Positions 27,864-37,451 of a stretch of 54,849 nt of DNA are shown here, piece after piece. The number at the start of each line of letters is the position of its first letter. The stretch's first letter is position 1. The DNA is taken from positions 1-54,849 of the forward strand of contig JAJFLO010000382.1 in the NCBI GenBank assembly GCA_021772675.1, in the 5' to 3' direction. The notes beneath the pieces were generated by a model. It saw only the letters and a list, made by a program, of their open reading frames with translations, was not told the origin of the DNA and made no database searches. The position numbers and the translations under genes are program-made. The DNA comes from Verrucomicrobiota bacterium. Lineage in GTDB: Bacteria > Verrucomicrobiota > Lentisphaeria > JABSQK01 > JAJFLO01.

Positions 27864-28409
27864 CTACTTAGTTCTGACGATTTCATCATCAAGAAATATT
27901 CTACTTCCAACAGTTTTATTCTGTTTTTGGTATTTACCTTGATATGGAGACTTTGATTCTTGATCCATCTCACAAAATACAAGCTGGCAAATACGTCGAC
28001 CTGACTGAAGCTTGATAGGAAGTGAATTTGCATTGTAGAGTTCCAAGGTTAAGTAACCTTCGAATCCTGGATCAACCCAACCTGCGTTTTGGATGAAAAG
28101 GCCCATTCTTCCTATGGAACTCCTACCTTCAACAAAGGCAGTTAAAAAATTCGGCAGTTTTATATACTCATGAGTCGATGCAAGAAGAAATGAGTGCGCG
28201 GGAATGGTGATCGTATCACTTTCAAAATCTCTATACTTTATTTCAGTATCTAAAGTTAGGCAGTCCATTGACTTATCTTCTATCACTAAAAAATGTGTTC
28301 CCAATCGACAATCGATTGACGCGGGCTGAATGGAATTGTCTCCTGTAGGTTCAATAGTCAATTCGCCACTAGATATTAGTCGTTTTAATGTTTTGTCCGA
28401 AAGTATCAT
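27864..28409 (-). CDS. dcd: dCTP deaminase
   Basis: Dcd deaminates dCTP to dUTP, feeding dUMP for thymidylate synthesis by ThyA (present at 53128). The protein belongs to the trimeric dUTPase-fold family: MILSDKTLKRLISSGEL at the start, QPASIDCRLG, then AFVEGRSSIGRMGLF with the catalytic Glu, and QNAGWVDPGFEGYLTLEL. With 181 residues it matches Dcd. ATG 28409 is chosen because AAGGGG lies just upstream and Dcd proteins usually begin M-I/L-S-D; the frame is open for six more codons upstream. Whether it is a pure deaminase or also a dUTPase is not decidable by eye. Confidence 0.92.
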   Translation of the reverse strand: MILSDKTLKRLISSGELTIEPTGDNSIQPASIDCRLGTHFLVIEDKSMDCLTLDTEIKYRDFESDTITIPAHSFLLASTHEYIKLPNFLTAFVEGRSSIGRMGLFIQNAGWVDPGFEGYLTLELYNANSLPIKLQSGRRICQLVFCEMDQESKSPYQGKYQKQNKTVGSRIFLDDEIVRTK

Positions 28410-28560
28410 GAGCCCCTTATCATTCAAGTAATTATATTCGAAAAGTCATTTAGTTAAGGAATTGTATATTTTAGTGGTAGTGGTTGGCGTAACCTCATAT
28501 ACTAAGGTTTTTATGAGCACTATACGAGATCACAAGAGATCATTTATTTTAACGATCAGG

Positions 28561-29631
28561 TTAGTTACTACTAACTATTTCTGGAACATGGTTTAGAAAT
28601 TCTATCGTACTGACATCTCGTTCCAGGCCGATGATTTCACCTGCAGGAATTTGAAAAATACTTATTCCTTCTTGCTCGCATGTCCCATTGAGTAAACGGG
28701 CCATTAAATCACTGACTTGGATCAACGCCGCTAAATGAAGTTCTAATTCATTCTCTTTACATTCACTAATATCAGGTAAATTATGATGAAATGCAATACA
28801 TTGGTGAATTTCAGGAGTTAAATTCCATGATGTTGCTATAAGACTTCCAACTTTTTCGTGGAAGGAAGAAAAAAGACTAGCCAAGAAATCATTATTAAAT
28901 TCCTCATTCCCATTCATCCTATTTTGGTAAGATACTGTTAACTCCTTCAAAATCGCCAATTTGCCTATATCGTGGAGTAATCCCGCCATATAGGCATTAT
29001 CCGAATTAGGATAATAGCGTTGACTTAAATATTTTGCAATAATGGCAACAGTACGGCTGTGTTCAACAATACTTGTGGCAATGTCCTTGAAAATTGGCTG
29101 ATTTGCCAGATTTATTTTGGCTGAATTTAAATATAATACCGATTTGACAACGGTTACCCCTAATCGAGGCAAAACTACACGAATATCACTTAGACGTGAT
29201 GATCGATTATAAATTACTGAATTTGCTAATTTGAGAAAATCAGCCATGAGCACAGGGCTCTGTCTTACAAGTCTGGTAATATCCTCGTAACTAAACTCAG
29301 AATCATTAATGATTTTAAGAATTTCATTTATATTGGCTGGAATATCTAATAATGAAAATTGATTGTTTCGTATTTTTTCTTCAAATTCCTTTTGGAGTGT
29401 GTCATTACTAAATTGATTTTGAATCGAATTAGGATCAAATATTTTTACGGGATTATACCACCAATAACCTTCATCCAATTTATCTTCTTCAAATAAATTT
29501 TCCTTATCTTCGTCAGATAACAATTGGGTTTGGGCTCCGTAGTCCTCCTCTATTGGTAAGGAGTTTAACGAAACATGTTCATGTTGTCGAAATTTATTTT
29601 CAATTTTTGCCTGATCGGAAGTCACAGCCAA
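28561..29631 (-). CDS. HDOD domain protein
   Basis: This 356-residue protein contains an HDOD domain at about 90-295, a catalytically degenerate relative of HD phosphohydrolases found in signalling proteins. Visible elements are LLDIPANINEILKIINDSEFS, FLKLANSVIYNRSSRLSDI, ALPRLG-like VVLPRLGVTVVKSV, and AYMAGLLHDIGKLAIL, where the HD pair is retained, followed by EKVGSLIATSWNLTPEIHQCIAFHHNLP. The first 80 residues are acidic and unassigned. There is no receiver or GGDEF domain. The start is TTG 29631 or GTG 29625. It lies 150 bp upstream of dcd on the same strand, and divergent from the TPR-OGT gene. Role probably regulatory; partner unknown. Confidence 0.85.
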   Translation of the reverse strand: MAVTSDQAKIENKFRQHEHVSLNSLPIEEDYGAQTQLLSDEDKENLFEEDKLDEGYWWYNPVKIFDPNSIQNQFSNDTLQKEFEEKIRNNQFSLLDIPANINEILKIINDSEFSYEDITRLVRQSPVLMADFLKLANSVIYNRSSRLSDIRVVLPRLGVTVVKSVLYLNSAKINLANQPIFKDIATSIVEHSRTVAIIAKYLSQRYYPNSDNAYMAGLLHDIGKLAILKELTVSYQNRMNGNEEFNNDFLASLFSSFHEKVGSLIATSWNLTPEIHQCIAFHHNLPDISECKENELELHLAALIQVSDLMARLLNGTCEQEGISIFQIPAGEIIGLERDVSTIEFLNHVPEIVSSN

Positions 29632-29914
29632 ATCCCTATTTTAAAAATTTCATTCTTAAAAAAGTTTCAAAAGTATTATATTGTAGTGTTCTTTATATTA
29701 TTCGTTAAATCCAAATTTTAAATAATTTGAGATTTTTGTAAATACCAATTGAATACAAAAGGTGTTAAGTTCCACAATCCGAAAACACCTATTGGGAAAA
29801 GCCATCCCATATAGCGAACAGGACTCCAACCATACTTAAAATGCGTAATTAGGTGGCAATGATTTAGAACTTACTTTCGAAACGATCATTGATGCAACTG
29901 AGTAAAACATTTTC

Positions 29915-31660
29915 ATGATAAAAGATTTTCAAATTGCTTTATCGGCATTTCACTGTGGAGAATTAGTGAAAGCCCAAAAAGGTTTTAAAAAAATAATTAG
30001 TCATTGCGAACACGGACCTAGTTATTTAATGTTGGGACTAGTTGAAAAGGCTGCCAATAACATAACCTCCGCTGAACGTTACTTTAAGGATTCAATCCGT
30101 ATTGATCCCGAAAATGCAGACTCGCATTGTCATCTTGCAATTTTATACATGGAGTTAAACAGAAAATTAGATGCTTTTCCGCTTTTTCAAGCTGCAGAAA
30201 AGAGAAACCCTAAATCAGGTCCTGCACTAGGGAATTTAGCCATATTGTTTAAAAATTTGGGGCGATTAAACGAAGCAGAAGATTATGCGAAAAGGGCAGT
30301 TGAAGCCGAACCAAACCGGTCGGAACATTTTAGTACGCTCGCTGATATCTTAACCAATCAAGCCAGACATGTAGAGGCATCAATATGTTACAAAAAAGCA
30401 ATTGAGATAAACACCTTTTGTGATCGAACCCGATCGAATTATTTACTAAGCCTTCTTTACACATCAACGATTTCAATTGATGATATATTTGATCAACATA
30501 AACTGTGGGACAAACATCACAGTTATACGCCCTTAGTTCAGAAAAAATTATTCCCGAATAAACTTAGATTGAAAATTGGTTATGTCTCTAGGGATTTCAG
30601 ACGGCATTCAGTGGCTTTCTTTATTGAACCTATTCTCTACAATCACAATCGGCAAAAATTCGATATTTTTTGTTATTCAGATGTGCAGTCACCTGATGAA
30701 GTTACTCGCCGTCTCAAAACATTATGTACACAGTGGCGGGATACATTCAAAATGGATGATGAAAAACTTGCTAAGATAATTCAAGATGATGACGTCGACA
30801 TCCTAGTGGATCTAGGCGCTCATGCTGGTAGCCGACTAAAAATGTTTAGCAAGAAGCCCTCGCCTGTTCAGATATCCTACCTTGGATATCCGTACACGAC
30901 TGGACTACCTACAATGGATTTTCGAATTACAGATAAAATTGCGGATCCATCGACTGAAGACAAGTTTTATACCGAAAAATTAATTCGCCTTTCTAATTGT
31001 TTCGTTTGCTTTGCACCTCCCCACAGCGCCCCTGAAGTTTCCCAACTTCCACATGACAAAAATGGATTTCTAACATTTGGCTCATGTAATAATTTAGCCA
31101 AGTATAATGACGACATAGTTAAATTATGGGCAAGACTACTGTTAAGGGTGCCCCGATCAAAATTAATTTTAAAGAATAAAAATTTGTCCGAAAAAGAGGT
31201 GACTGACCGAATTAGCAACTTATTTAAGGGAGAGGGGGTAAACTCTAAAAGAATTGTTTTTAAAGGATTTGATAAAGATATTCAAGATCACCTCGCGTTT
31301 TATAATAATATTGATATAGCGTTAGATACCTTTCCATACAATGGAACGACAACAACCTGTGAATCATTATGGATGGGTGTACCTGTCCTTACTTTAGAAG
31401 GGGAGCATCATGTTAGTCGTGTCGGATGCAGTCTATTATCAGTATGTCGACTTCAGAGCTTTATTGCAAAAACTAAAAGAGATTATCTTGGAATCGCAGT
31501 TTATCTCAACGACAATGTAGAAATAATACGAGATATCAGGCTAAAGCTCAGAAGTTTAATGGCCGAGACTGAATTATGCAATGGTCAGACCTTTACCGCA
31601 AAGCTAGAATCTACCTATGAAAAATTATCTTCTGCTTGCAATCGATCACTCCAATCATAA
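29915..31660 (+). CDS. TPR protein with OGT/SPINDLY-type glycosyltransferase domain (GT41)
   Basis: The first ~190 residues are about five TPR units (e.g. ADSHCHLAILYMELNRKLDAF; ALGNLAILFKNLGRLNEAE). The rest, from KIGYVSRDFRRHSVAFF on, is a GT41 domain like that of eukaryotic O-GlcNAc transferase and SPINDLY, with H231 at the conserved catalytic-region position, the segment VDLGAHAGSRLKMFSKKPSPVQ, the K420 region (LILKNKN) and the C-terminal DIALDTFPYNGTTTTCESLW. Such bacterial enzymes glycosylate proteins on Ser/Thr or act in surface polysaccharide assembly. The target and sugar are not known. It converges with a LegC-family aminotransferase 46 bp downstream. Confidence 0.88.
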   Translation: MIKDFQIALSAFHCGELVKAQKGFKKIISHCEHGPSYLMLGLVEKAANNITSAERYFKDSIRIDPENADSHCHLAILYMELNRKLDAFPLFQAAEKRNPKSGPALGNLAILFKNLGRLNEAEDYAKRAVEAEPNRSEHFSTLADILTNQARHVEASICYKKAIEINTFCDRTRSNYLLSLLYTSTISIDDIFDQHKLWDKHHSYTPLVQKKLFPNKLRLKIGYVSRDFRRHSVAFFIEPILYNHNRQKFDIFCYSDVQSPDEVTRRLKTLCTQWRDTFKMDDEKLAKIIQDDDVDILVDLGAHAGSRLKMFSKKPSPVQISYLGYPYTTGLPTMDFRITDKIADPSTEDKFYTEKLIRLSNCFVCFAPPHSAPEVSQLPHDKNGFLTFGSCNNLAKYNDDIVKLWARLLLRVPRSKLILKNKNLSEKEVTDRISNLFKGEGVNSKRIVFKGFDKDIQDHLAFYNNIDIALDTFPYNGTTTTCESLWMGVPVLTLEGEHHVSRVGCSLLSVCRLQSFIAKTKRDYLGIAVYLNDNVEIIRDIRLKLRSLMAETELCNGQTFTAKLESTYEKLSSACNRSLQS

Positions 31661-31706
31661 TGAACTTTCTGATTAATTGTCGCTAATCAGCCAAATTCAA
31701 TACTGT

Positions 31707-32888
31707 TTAAGCTGGAAGGGGCAAATTGAAATTATCTTTCGAAAACTCTTTTAATTTGTTAACAATTTTCAAAATTTCACCTTCGGTTAATTGTTGATGA
31801 CATGGAATACACAACCCTGAGTTTGATAAATAAATTGAATTTTCCATTCTGCTATGTTGAAAATTTTTGTACATGCTGAATTTATGAATGAGATCCCAAA
31901 ATGGCCGAACTTGAATTTGATTTTCCATCATAAATGATGATAATTTATTTCTTAGCTCCGTAGGAACCTGAATTAAGCACATCCAGTATGTTGAGTCACA
32001 CGCAGTAGAAGAATTATATACGTGAATGTCTTTTGCAAATGCTAATTCTTTTTCATAATGTTGATGCACCACTCTTTTTTTATTGATCATTTCATCAATA
32101 TGTTCTAATTGCCCCACTCCTATAGCAGCTTGTATATTCATCATTCTATAATTGTAGCCAATGTCATCGTGATGATAACGGAAATCATTGCATTTCGCCT
32201 GATTAGCAAGGTGACGGATTTTTTTTGCTAAATGATTTTGGTTAGTAATGACCATCCCCCCGCCACCGGTTGTTATGGTTTTATTTCCATTAAAACTAAA
32301 ACAACCAATATCTCCAAAAGTACCAACGTGCTTACCATTTAATCTGCAACCGACGCCTTCTGCTGCATCTTCAATAATATGAAGGCTATATTTTCGAGCA
32401 ATTTCAGTCAAACCCACAATTTCACACGCATGACCATACAAGTGAACGGGCAAAATACACCTTGCTAACTTGCCACTTTTCTTACTAATTAGCTGCCCAT
32501 CTATTAGACTATAATGAGTATCTATAAAATTTTGTAATTCAAAACAAGAAATTCCTAAGTTTTCAGGATCGATGTCAATGAAAACAGGGTCTGCACCTGT
32601 ATATCGAATTGCGTTTACTGAGGCGATAAATGTTGCTGATGGAACAAATACCTCATCGTTTTTGCCAATATTTAATGCGAGTAAACTCAAATGAAGTGCG
32701 GCAGTTCCATTAGTGACTGCCACCGCATACCTATAACCCGAATATATGGAAAATTTCTCTTCAAATTGATCCACATAGCTACCCACCGATGATATCCAGT
32801 TCGAGTCCAGACATTCAATCACATACTTTTTTTCATTTCCAGAAAGGCATGGTATTGATAGTGGAATATAGTTATTCATTTTGGACAT
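31707..32888 (-). CDS. LegC-family PLP-dependent aminotransferase (DegT/DnrJ/EryC1)
   Basis: This 393-residue enzyme is a sugar aminotransferase. The start YIPLSIPCLSGNEKKYVIE, the SSVGSYVDQFEEKF segment and VTNGTAALHLSLL are typical of the LegC subfamily, which makes 4-amino intermediates for legionaminic or related nonulosonic acids. D174 (IIEDAAEGVG) and K203 (SFNGNKTITTGGGG) are the PLP-pairing and Schiff-base residues. The usual neighbours of legionaminic acid genes (LegB, LegI, NeuA types) are not in the window. Its convergent neighbour is the TPR-OGT glycosyltransferase, so a link to protein or surface glycosylation is inferred. It is divergent from the chorismate mutase. Confidence 0.85.
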   Translation of the reverse strand: MSKMNNYIPLSIPCLSGNEKKYVIECLDSNWISSVGSYVDQFEEKFSIYSGYRYAVAVTNGTAALHLSLLALNIGKNDEVFVPSATFIASVNAIRYTGADPVFIDIDPENLGISCFELQNFIDTHYSLIDGQLISKKSGKLARCILPVHLYGHACEIVGLTEIARKYSLHIIEDAAEGVGCRLNGKHVGTFGDIGCFSFNGNKTITTGGGGMVITNQNHLAKKIRHLANQAKCNDFRYHHDDIGYNYRMMNIQAAIGVGQLEHIDEMINKKRVVHQHYEKELAFAKDIHVYNSSTACDSTYWMCLIQVPTELRNKLSSFMMENQIQVRPFWDLIHKFSMYKNFQHSRMENSIYLSNSGLCIPCHQQLTEGEILKIVNKLKEFSKDNFNLPLPA

Positions 32889-33265
32889 TTGTCATTAAGC
32901 AATTATGTTTATTAGCTGCGGGATAGTAATACGATTATTAATGTTTAATTGAGAAATTATTTCCCAAACTTCCTAAATAGATTTGTCATTGCAAGATCGA
33001 TTCGCATAATCCATGCCCTCTGAATTCAAGGGAATTAGCTTTAATCAAAATAAGCTCATGAGCTCTCAAATTTCAGAAAACTACAGGCAGTAGGTTTTTC
33101 GACGTTCCTTTGTAATTTTAGGCAGGGACTTTATCCCGTTCAGCGAGTTCGAAAACCTAATCACATTCAATATAGATCTTTATTCACAGAAATTCTCTCT
33201 AAGGTACAGATGGGACAGCGATATATTAAACCCACGAATCAAGGTAAATCGGGTAATATTAAAAC
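32889..33265. promoter_or_regulatory. Divergent intergenic region, LegC/chorismate mutase
   Basis: This 377 bp gap holds the promoters of two divergent genes. An imperfect inverted repeat is formed by TAGGTTTTTCGAC (33091-33103) and GTTCGAAAACCTA (33147-33159), with a small GGGA-CTTTA-TCCC hairpin between them. It could be a leader structure of the chorismate mutase mRNA or a decayed mobile element. No leader peptide rich in Trp, Phe or Tyr was found. Confidence 0.4.
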
Positions 33266-34009
33266 ATGGAATTATTAAATCTCGACAAATTACGTGAACA
33301 ACTCATACGTCAAGAAGAAACCATTATCTTCGCAATGATCGAACGTGCCCAGTTTAAACAAAATCAAGCAATCTATCAAAGTGGTTCGATTGAAATAACA
33401 GATCATTCAGGATCGTTTCTTGATTATCTTTTACAGGAAACAGAGGCAATACATGCGAAGGTTCGCAGGTATACGAGTCCAGATGAACATTCATTCTTTG
33501 AGAATCTGCCCGATCCAGTTCTACCTTTCATCGAATACCCACAATTAATAAAACCCAACAATATCAACATTAATAATTTGATTTCTAATATATACATCAA
33601 CGAAATCATCCCAATAATTTGCTCTGGAGGAGATGATGGAAACTATGGGTCAAGCGCAACTTGTGACGTTTCTTGTCTTCAAGCCATTTCAAAACGTGTT
33701 CATTACGGTAAATTTATCGCGGAATGCAAATTTCAAGAAAAACCTGATCTATATCAAAGATTAATTCAAGCAAGAAATAGCGATGGCATTATGGAAACCC
33801 TGACAAATAGGGATGTTGAACTAAATTTATTAAACAGAGTAAGAATAAAAACAGCTGCATATGGACGGGACACAGGCGTGAATAAAAAGAGCATGAGTTA
33901 TAAAATAGAGCCTGAAACCATCGCGACGATTTACGAAACATGGCTGATACCATTAACAAAAGAAGTTGAAATTCAATATCTTTTGAACCAAGCTGGATCC
34001 AATGATTGA
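33266..34009 (+). CDS. Chorismate mutase, plant/fungal (AroQ, ARO7-like) type
   Basis: This 247-residue protein matches yeast Aro7p and plant chorismate mutases along its length, which is unlike the ~90-residue bacterial AroQ domain. It converts chorismate to prephenate for Phe and Tyr synthesis. By alignment from memory with yeast ARO7, the active-site residues are all conserved: R10, R144, K155, N181, E185, T231 and E235. The allosteric-site residues are also present: R67 and R68 (KVRRYTSPDE), and G128, S129 and T132 (NYGSSATCD). Tyr inhibition and Trp activation are thus possible (inference). The final TKEVEIQYLL is the family hallmark. It stands alone, without pheA, tyrA or aro genes nearby. 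ATG 33266 has no strong ribosome-binding site. Confidence 0.93.
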   Translation: MELLNLDKLREQLIRQEETIIFAMIERAQFKQNQAIYQSGSIEITDHSGSFLDYLLQETEAIHAKVRRYTSPDEHSFFENLPDPVLPFIEYPQLIKPNNININNLISNIYINEIIPIICSGGDDGNYGSSATCDVSCLQAISKRVHYGKFIAECKFQEKPDLYQRLIQARNSDGIMETLTNRDVELNLLNRVRIKTAAYGRDTGVNKKSMSYKIEPETIATIYETWLIPLTKEVEIQYLLNQAGSND

Positions 34010-34919
34010 TCTTTACCTGAGTCCAGGAAAATATATGACTAAATAAAAAGTGGATTCCCCGCGATACACATGAAAATAGAAACTTAACGGAGTTAGTTTT
34101 AGATAATGGGAACTATCTCAACAAATACGTTTCGTCTTACTTTAACCGACGAAGCAATGAACGCAAAGATGTGTTCACAGTAAAATAAAATAGTGAATTC
34201 GGGTTTAATTTGTGTATATTAGAAAATATATCTATAACGAATTGAAGGTCGCCAAATTACGAAACGTCTAAGATCGCTATTTTCTAAGAGTTATCTTTTG
34301 TCGCTCTTAGTGGTATTTTTGTAAAAAAATGTTCCGTAAAATTAAAAGTCAACAGTGCTTAATTAAATACGAACAATTCGTAACATTTTATGTATCAGCC
34401 ATTTGCCAGCGATCGTCAAATCAGCGGAATATAAATTGCTGTGTTTATCCCAGAGTACGTTAAGATAGGTTCAGAATATTTTAATAACCAACACATAGGA
34501 GTTTGCCGTTGATCTTATAGATCAGTACAGTAGTTCGTCTGGAGAAACCTTAAGGAACCGTAGAAACAACAACACAAAAATCATTGAAATCAAAAACAGT
34601 TTCGATAGGCAATGAGCTGATCTTCAGGGTGTGCCGCCTGATCATCACGTGGTGTTTTGACAGAGTGGCATTTGTGGTATTTCTGCCATATCTCTAGGCC
34701 CAATTTGCAGCTCGTCTATTTATGGTTCCATACGTAGCTTTATCATATTTTTTTATGGACCAAGGTTTTGAACAAATTTGATTTGGTATAGCCTGTAAGA
34801 CATTTAGCTTAGCAAAATTCCATGATCTATATTTTTCAGGCTCATTATTGCTTTTGTAAATTAATAGCCAAGGTGTTGCCTCCTATAAAATAGCAAGCAT
34901 TAGTATTTCCAAAAAAATT
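34010..34919. other. 910 bp non-coding region
   Basis: No supportable gene, repeat or RNA was found in this long gap between two co-oriented genes. It has a hairpin at 34618-34647 (TGATCTTCAGG, an eight-base loop, CCTGATCATCA, with two mismatches), directly followed by CACGTGGTGTTTT, and a short GATC-TTATA-GATC palindrome near 34513. The sequence does not look like translated DNA in any frame. It may be decayed mobile DNA or carry an unrecognised RNA. Confidence 0.4.
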
Positions 34920-35375
34920 ATGGCAAAATTAAAAAATCTTATATTCTTATTAATCCTATTTGGATTTGCATTGACATCTGGATGCGGTATTGAGCAAACA
35001 AAATCACCGAATGGTGAAGATAATGAAGCAGAAAAAGTTAGTTCTGACATAATAGAACTAAAATCAGAAGATGAATTTAACACAATTCTTTCAAGTCATA
35101 AAATTGTACTGGTTGATTTTTACGCAGATTGGTGTCCTCCATGCAAAGTTTTAAAACCTACTATAAATAAAATCGCTAAAACTTATTTTGGAAATGTAAA
35201 AGTTTTGGCAGTAAACATTGATCAGTTTGGAAAAATAGCATCGACATTTAACATCCGTTCAATTCCAACCGTTAATATCTTTAATTCCAATAAGTTAGAA
35301 GCATCATTAGTTGGCGTTCGCTCTATGAGCGATTATACCCACATCCTTGACCAGCTTATAACTAAAAAACTTTAG
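34920..35375 (+). CDS. Thioredoxin-domain lipoprotein
   Basis: This 151-residue protein has a hydrophobic N-terminal signal and C22 in LTSGC, a probable though not perfect lipobox, followed by an acidic linker and a thioredoxin fold. The redox site is WCPPC at residues 71-75 (FYADWCPPCKVLKP), with the cis-Pro in SIPTVNIF. CPPC is an unusual dipeptide for thioredoxin (normally CGPC). It probably faces the periplasm, anchored in a membrane, and acts in disulfide reduction or exchange. It is 126 bp upstream of the LysM-FecR gene on the same strand. Confidence 0.88.
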   Translation: MAKLKNLIFLLILFGFALTSGCGIEQTKSPNGEDNEAEKVSSDIIELKSEDEFNTILSSHKIVLVDFYADWCPPCKVLKPTINKIAKTYFGNVKVLAVNIDQFGKIASTFNIRSIPTVNIFNSNKLEASLVGVRSMSDYTHILDQLITKKL

Positions 35376-35501
35376 CATGCTTTTATAGACAATGATTTAA
35401 ATTTTAATATCACTAATTTGGTCCGTTATGTCGTGGAATCACCTTATTTTCCCCATTTTCGGACGACCAACAAATAATCTACATCAAGCGAGATATTATA
35501 T

Positions 35502-37451
35502 ATGAAACTGAATCGATTTATAAAGATATTGCTCATTTGTACAGTGTTCATATTTATAGGTTTGATTAAGGCATATGCCCAGGAATCAACAGAAACTGGC
35601 ACCGAATGGTATACGATTGAAAAGGCCTTATATAAAATGTTGCCAGAGGATACGTTAGAAAGCATCGCGGTTCGATTTTTGGGAGGGAAAGAATATCTTT
35701 CTGAACTCATAGAGTTCAACCGAATCAAAGATCCTTCATCGGTCGGTCCGGGATTTATATTGGTACTTCCGGGCCCTGTGCGCGATGAAGCAATAAACAG
35801 GATTTCTGTTGCAAAAAGGGAATTGCAAAAAGCTATGGATGCGGTGGCAGAAACCTATGCCCCTCAAGAGCTGGACTTAGCATTAAGTAGTATTGATGCC
35901 GCTACCGACAGCCGCAAATTAGGTGTTTATGATAAAGCAACTGCATTAGGTGAATTAGCAAGAATAAGATCAATTCATGCTAAGAAAATGGCAGACGAGC
36001 GTGCTGTTATTAAACAATCAGGAAAAATTACGGCAATAAAAGGTAACGTTCAAATTTCAACAGATGGTAGAAAAAATTGGAATTCCGCCGTCCTGAATCA
36101 GAATTTCCCAGTCAGTGCGATCCTACGTACCGCAGAAGAATCACGTGCCGAACTCACTATGGCAGACACCAGCGTGATTCAGGTTCAAGAATCAACAGAA
36201 TTTACGGCTCTGGAATATCATTACGATCGACGCAATGGTAAACGAAATTCAAAATTGGAGGTGACAATTGGAAACATTTTGGGTAAAATCGCTAAATCCA
36301 AAACCAAGGATTCTACATTCAATATTAAAAGTAGAAGTACAATATTGGCCATCCGAGGAACGGATTTAAGAGTTGGAACCGATGAGGAAGAAACCTTTCG
36401 CCTTTCTGTTTTAGAAGGACATGTAACAGCTCAGGCACGAAAGAAGAAAATAGACGTTCTGGGAAATTATGGAACCTATGTTCCCAAAAACCGACCACCA
36501 AAGAAACCTATCGAGTTGATACCTCCACCACAAATGATATCACACAGGGATACGTTGTTAGAAACAGCTCTTCAAATTATAAACTTTAAGTGGGGAAAAA
36601 ACGAAGAAACACCTAAAACGAAATTGGGGTTTTTCTCCAGAAAAATCCTTGGGAAAAAATTAATTACATACCATCTCGAAATTGCATCAGATAAATTATT
36701 TAACCAAATCGTACAAAATCATTTTACTGCAAAAAATAAACTAGAGTCTGATACACTTGCGCCCGGAACTTACTACTGGCGAATTTCGAGTCTTGATAAA
36801 AATAAGTTGGAGGGTCCTTCGTCGGAAATAAAAGAACTAGTAATTATCAGGAATCTAGAATTGAATATGATTCCACAAACAGAGCCGATCCACTCATTAA
36901 ACCAATGGATCATTGGTCCAACAAATGTTATAGAGGTCGATAAAAAATTTGAGGATTCAAGTGTATCACGCATTGAATTTAGTTTAAATAATGGAGAATA
37001 TTTTGCAACTGATGGGCGTATATTCTTCCATTCGGAAGGAGAATTTTTACTGATGGTCAGGGGCGTTGGAGCTGATGGATTTAGAGGGGAGCCAATAGTA
37101 CAGGATATTTATGTCGATACAACACCTCCAAAAATTGATTACAAGATTAGTTCTACCCAAAGAGATGCGATCATTGGTGAATTCGTCTACGTAACTTTAG
37201 ATGTAACTGACCAATCAGGGGTCGAATCAATTGTTTATAATATCAATCAGGGCAAGCTTAAGTCATATACCGGACGTTTTAAGCTTAAAGTAGAAACAAA
37301 ATATAAGAATGTCCATGTCCAAGCTGTGGACATATTGGGTAAAGATGTTATTGATAAACACTTCAAGATCCCTATATTTATTGATATTGGTGTTCATGCC
37401 GCCGATGTCGTCGGAAATCACTCTTCGATCGACATTCCTCTTGAATTTTGA
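35502..37451 (+). CDS. LysM-FecR domain envelope protein
   Basis: This 649-residue protein has a signal peptide (about 1-27, ending AYAQ), a LysM-like domain at about 35-85 (PEDTLESIAVRFLGG...FILVLPGP), a coiled-coil-like segment, and a FecR domain at about 170-320 with the typical SRSTILAIRGTDLRVG and LSVLEGHVTAQ. The C-terminal half contains FN3/Ig-like beta domains (APGTYYWRISS; DTTPPKIDYKISS). It is expected in the periplasm, possibly bound to peptidoglycan through LysM. FecR-CHASE2 neighbours are recurrent in bacteria (recalled), and here a CHASE2 kinase follows on the same strand after 520 bp, suggesting a signalling pair. ATG 35502 follows AAGCGAG. Confidence 0.85.
   Translation: MKLNRFIKILLICTVFIFIGLIKAYAQESTETGTEWYTIEKALYKMLPEDTLESIAVRFLGGKEYLSELIEFNRIKDPSSVGPGFILVLPGPVRDEAINRISVAKRELQKAMDAVAETYAPQELDLALSSIDAATDSRKLGVYDKATALGELARIRSIHAKKMADERAVIKQSGKITAIKGNVQISTDGRKNWNSAVLNQNFPVSAILRTAEESRAELTMADTSVIQVQESTEFTALEYHYDRRNGKRNSKLEVTIGNILGKIAKSKTKDSTFNIKSRSTILAIRGTDLRVGTDEEETFRLSVLEGHVTAQARKKKIDVLGNYGTYVPKNRPPKKPIELIPPPQMISHRDTLLETALQIINFKWGKNEETPKTKLGFFSRKILGKKLITYHLEIASDKLFNQIVQNHFTAKNKLESDTLAPGTYYWRISSLDKNKLEGPSSEIKELVIIRNLELNMIPQTEPIHSLNQWIIGPTNVIEVDKKFEDSSVSRIEFSLNNGEYFATDGRIFFHSEGEFLLMVRGVGADGFRGEPIVQDIYVDTTPPKIDYKISSTQRDAIIGEFVYVTLDVTDQSGVESIVYNINQGKLKSYTGRFKLKVETKYKNVHVQAVDILGKDVIDKHFKIPIFIDIGVHAADVVGNHSSIDIPLEF

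Noticed and set aside
33205-33235. TGGGACAGCG upstream of the chorismate mutase resembles the T-box core TGGNACCGCG.
   Set aside because: Only a short segment matches, the AGGG part is missing, no antiterminator/terminator pair follows, and T-boxes are essentially a Gram-positive device.
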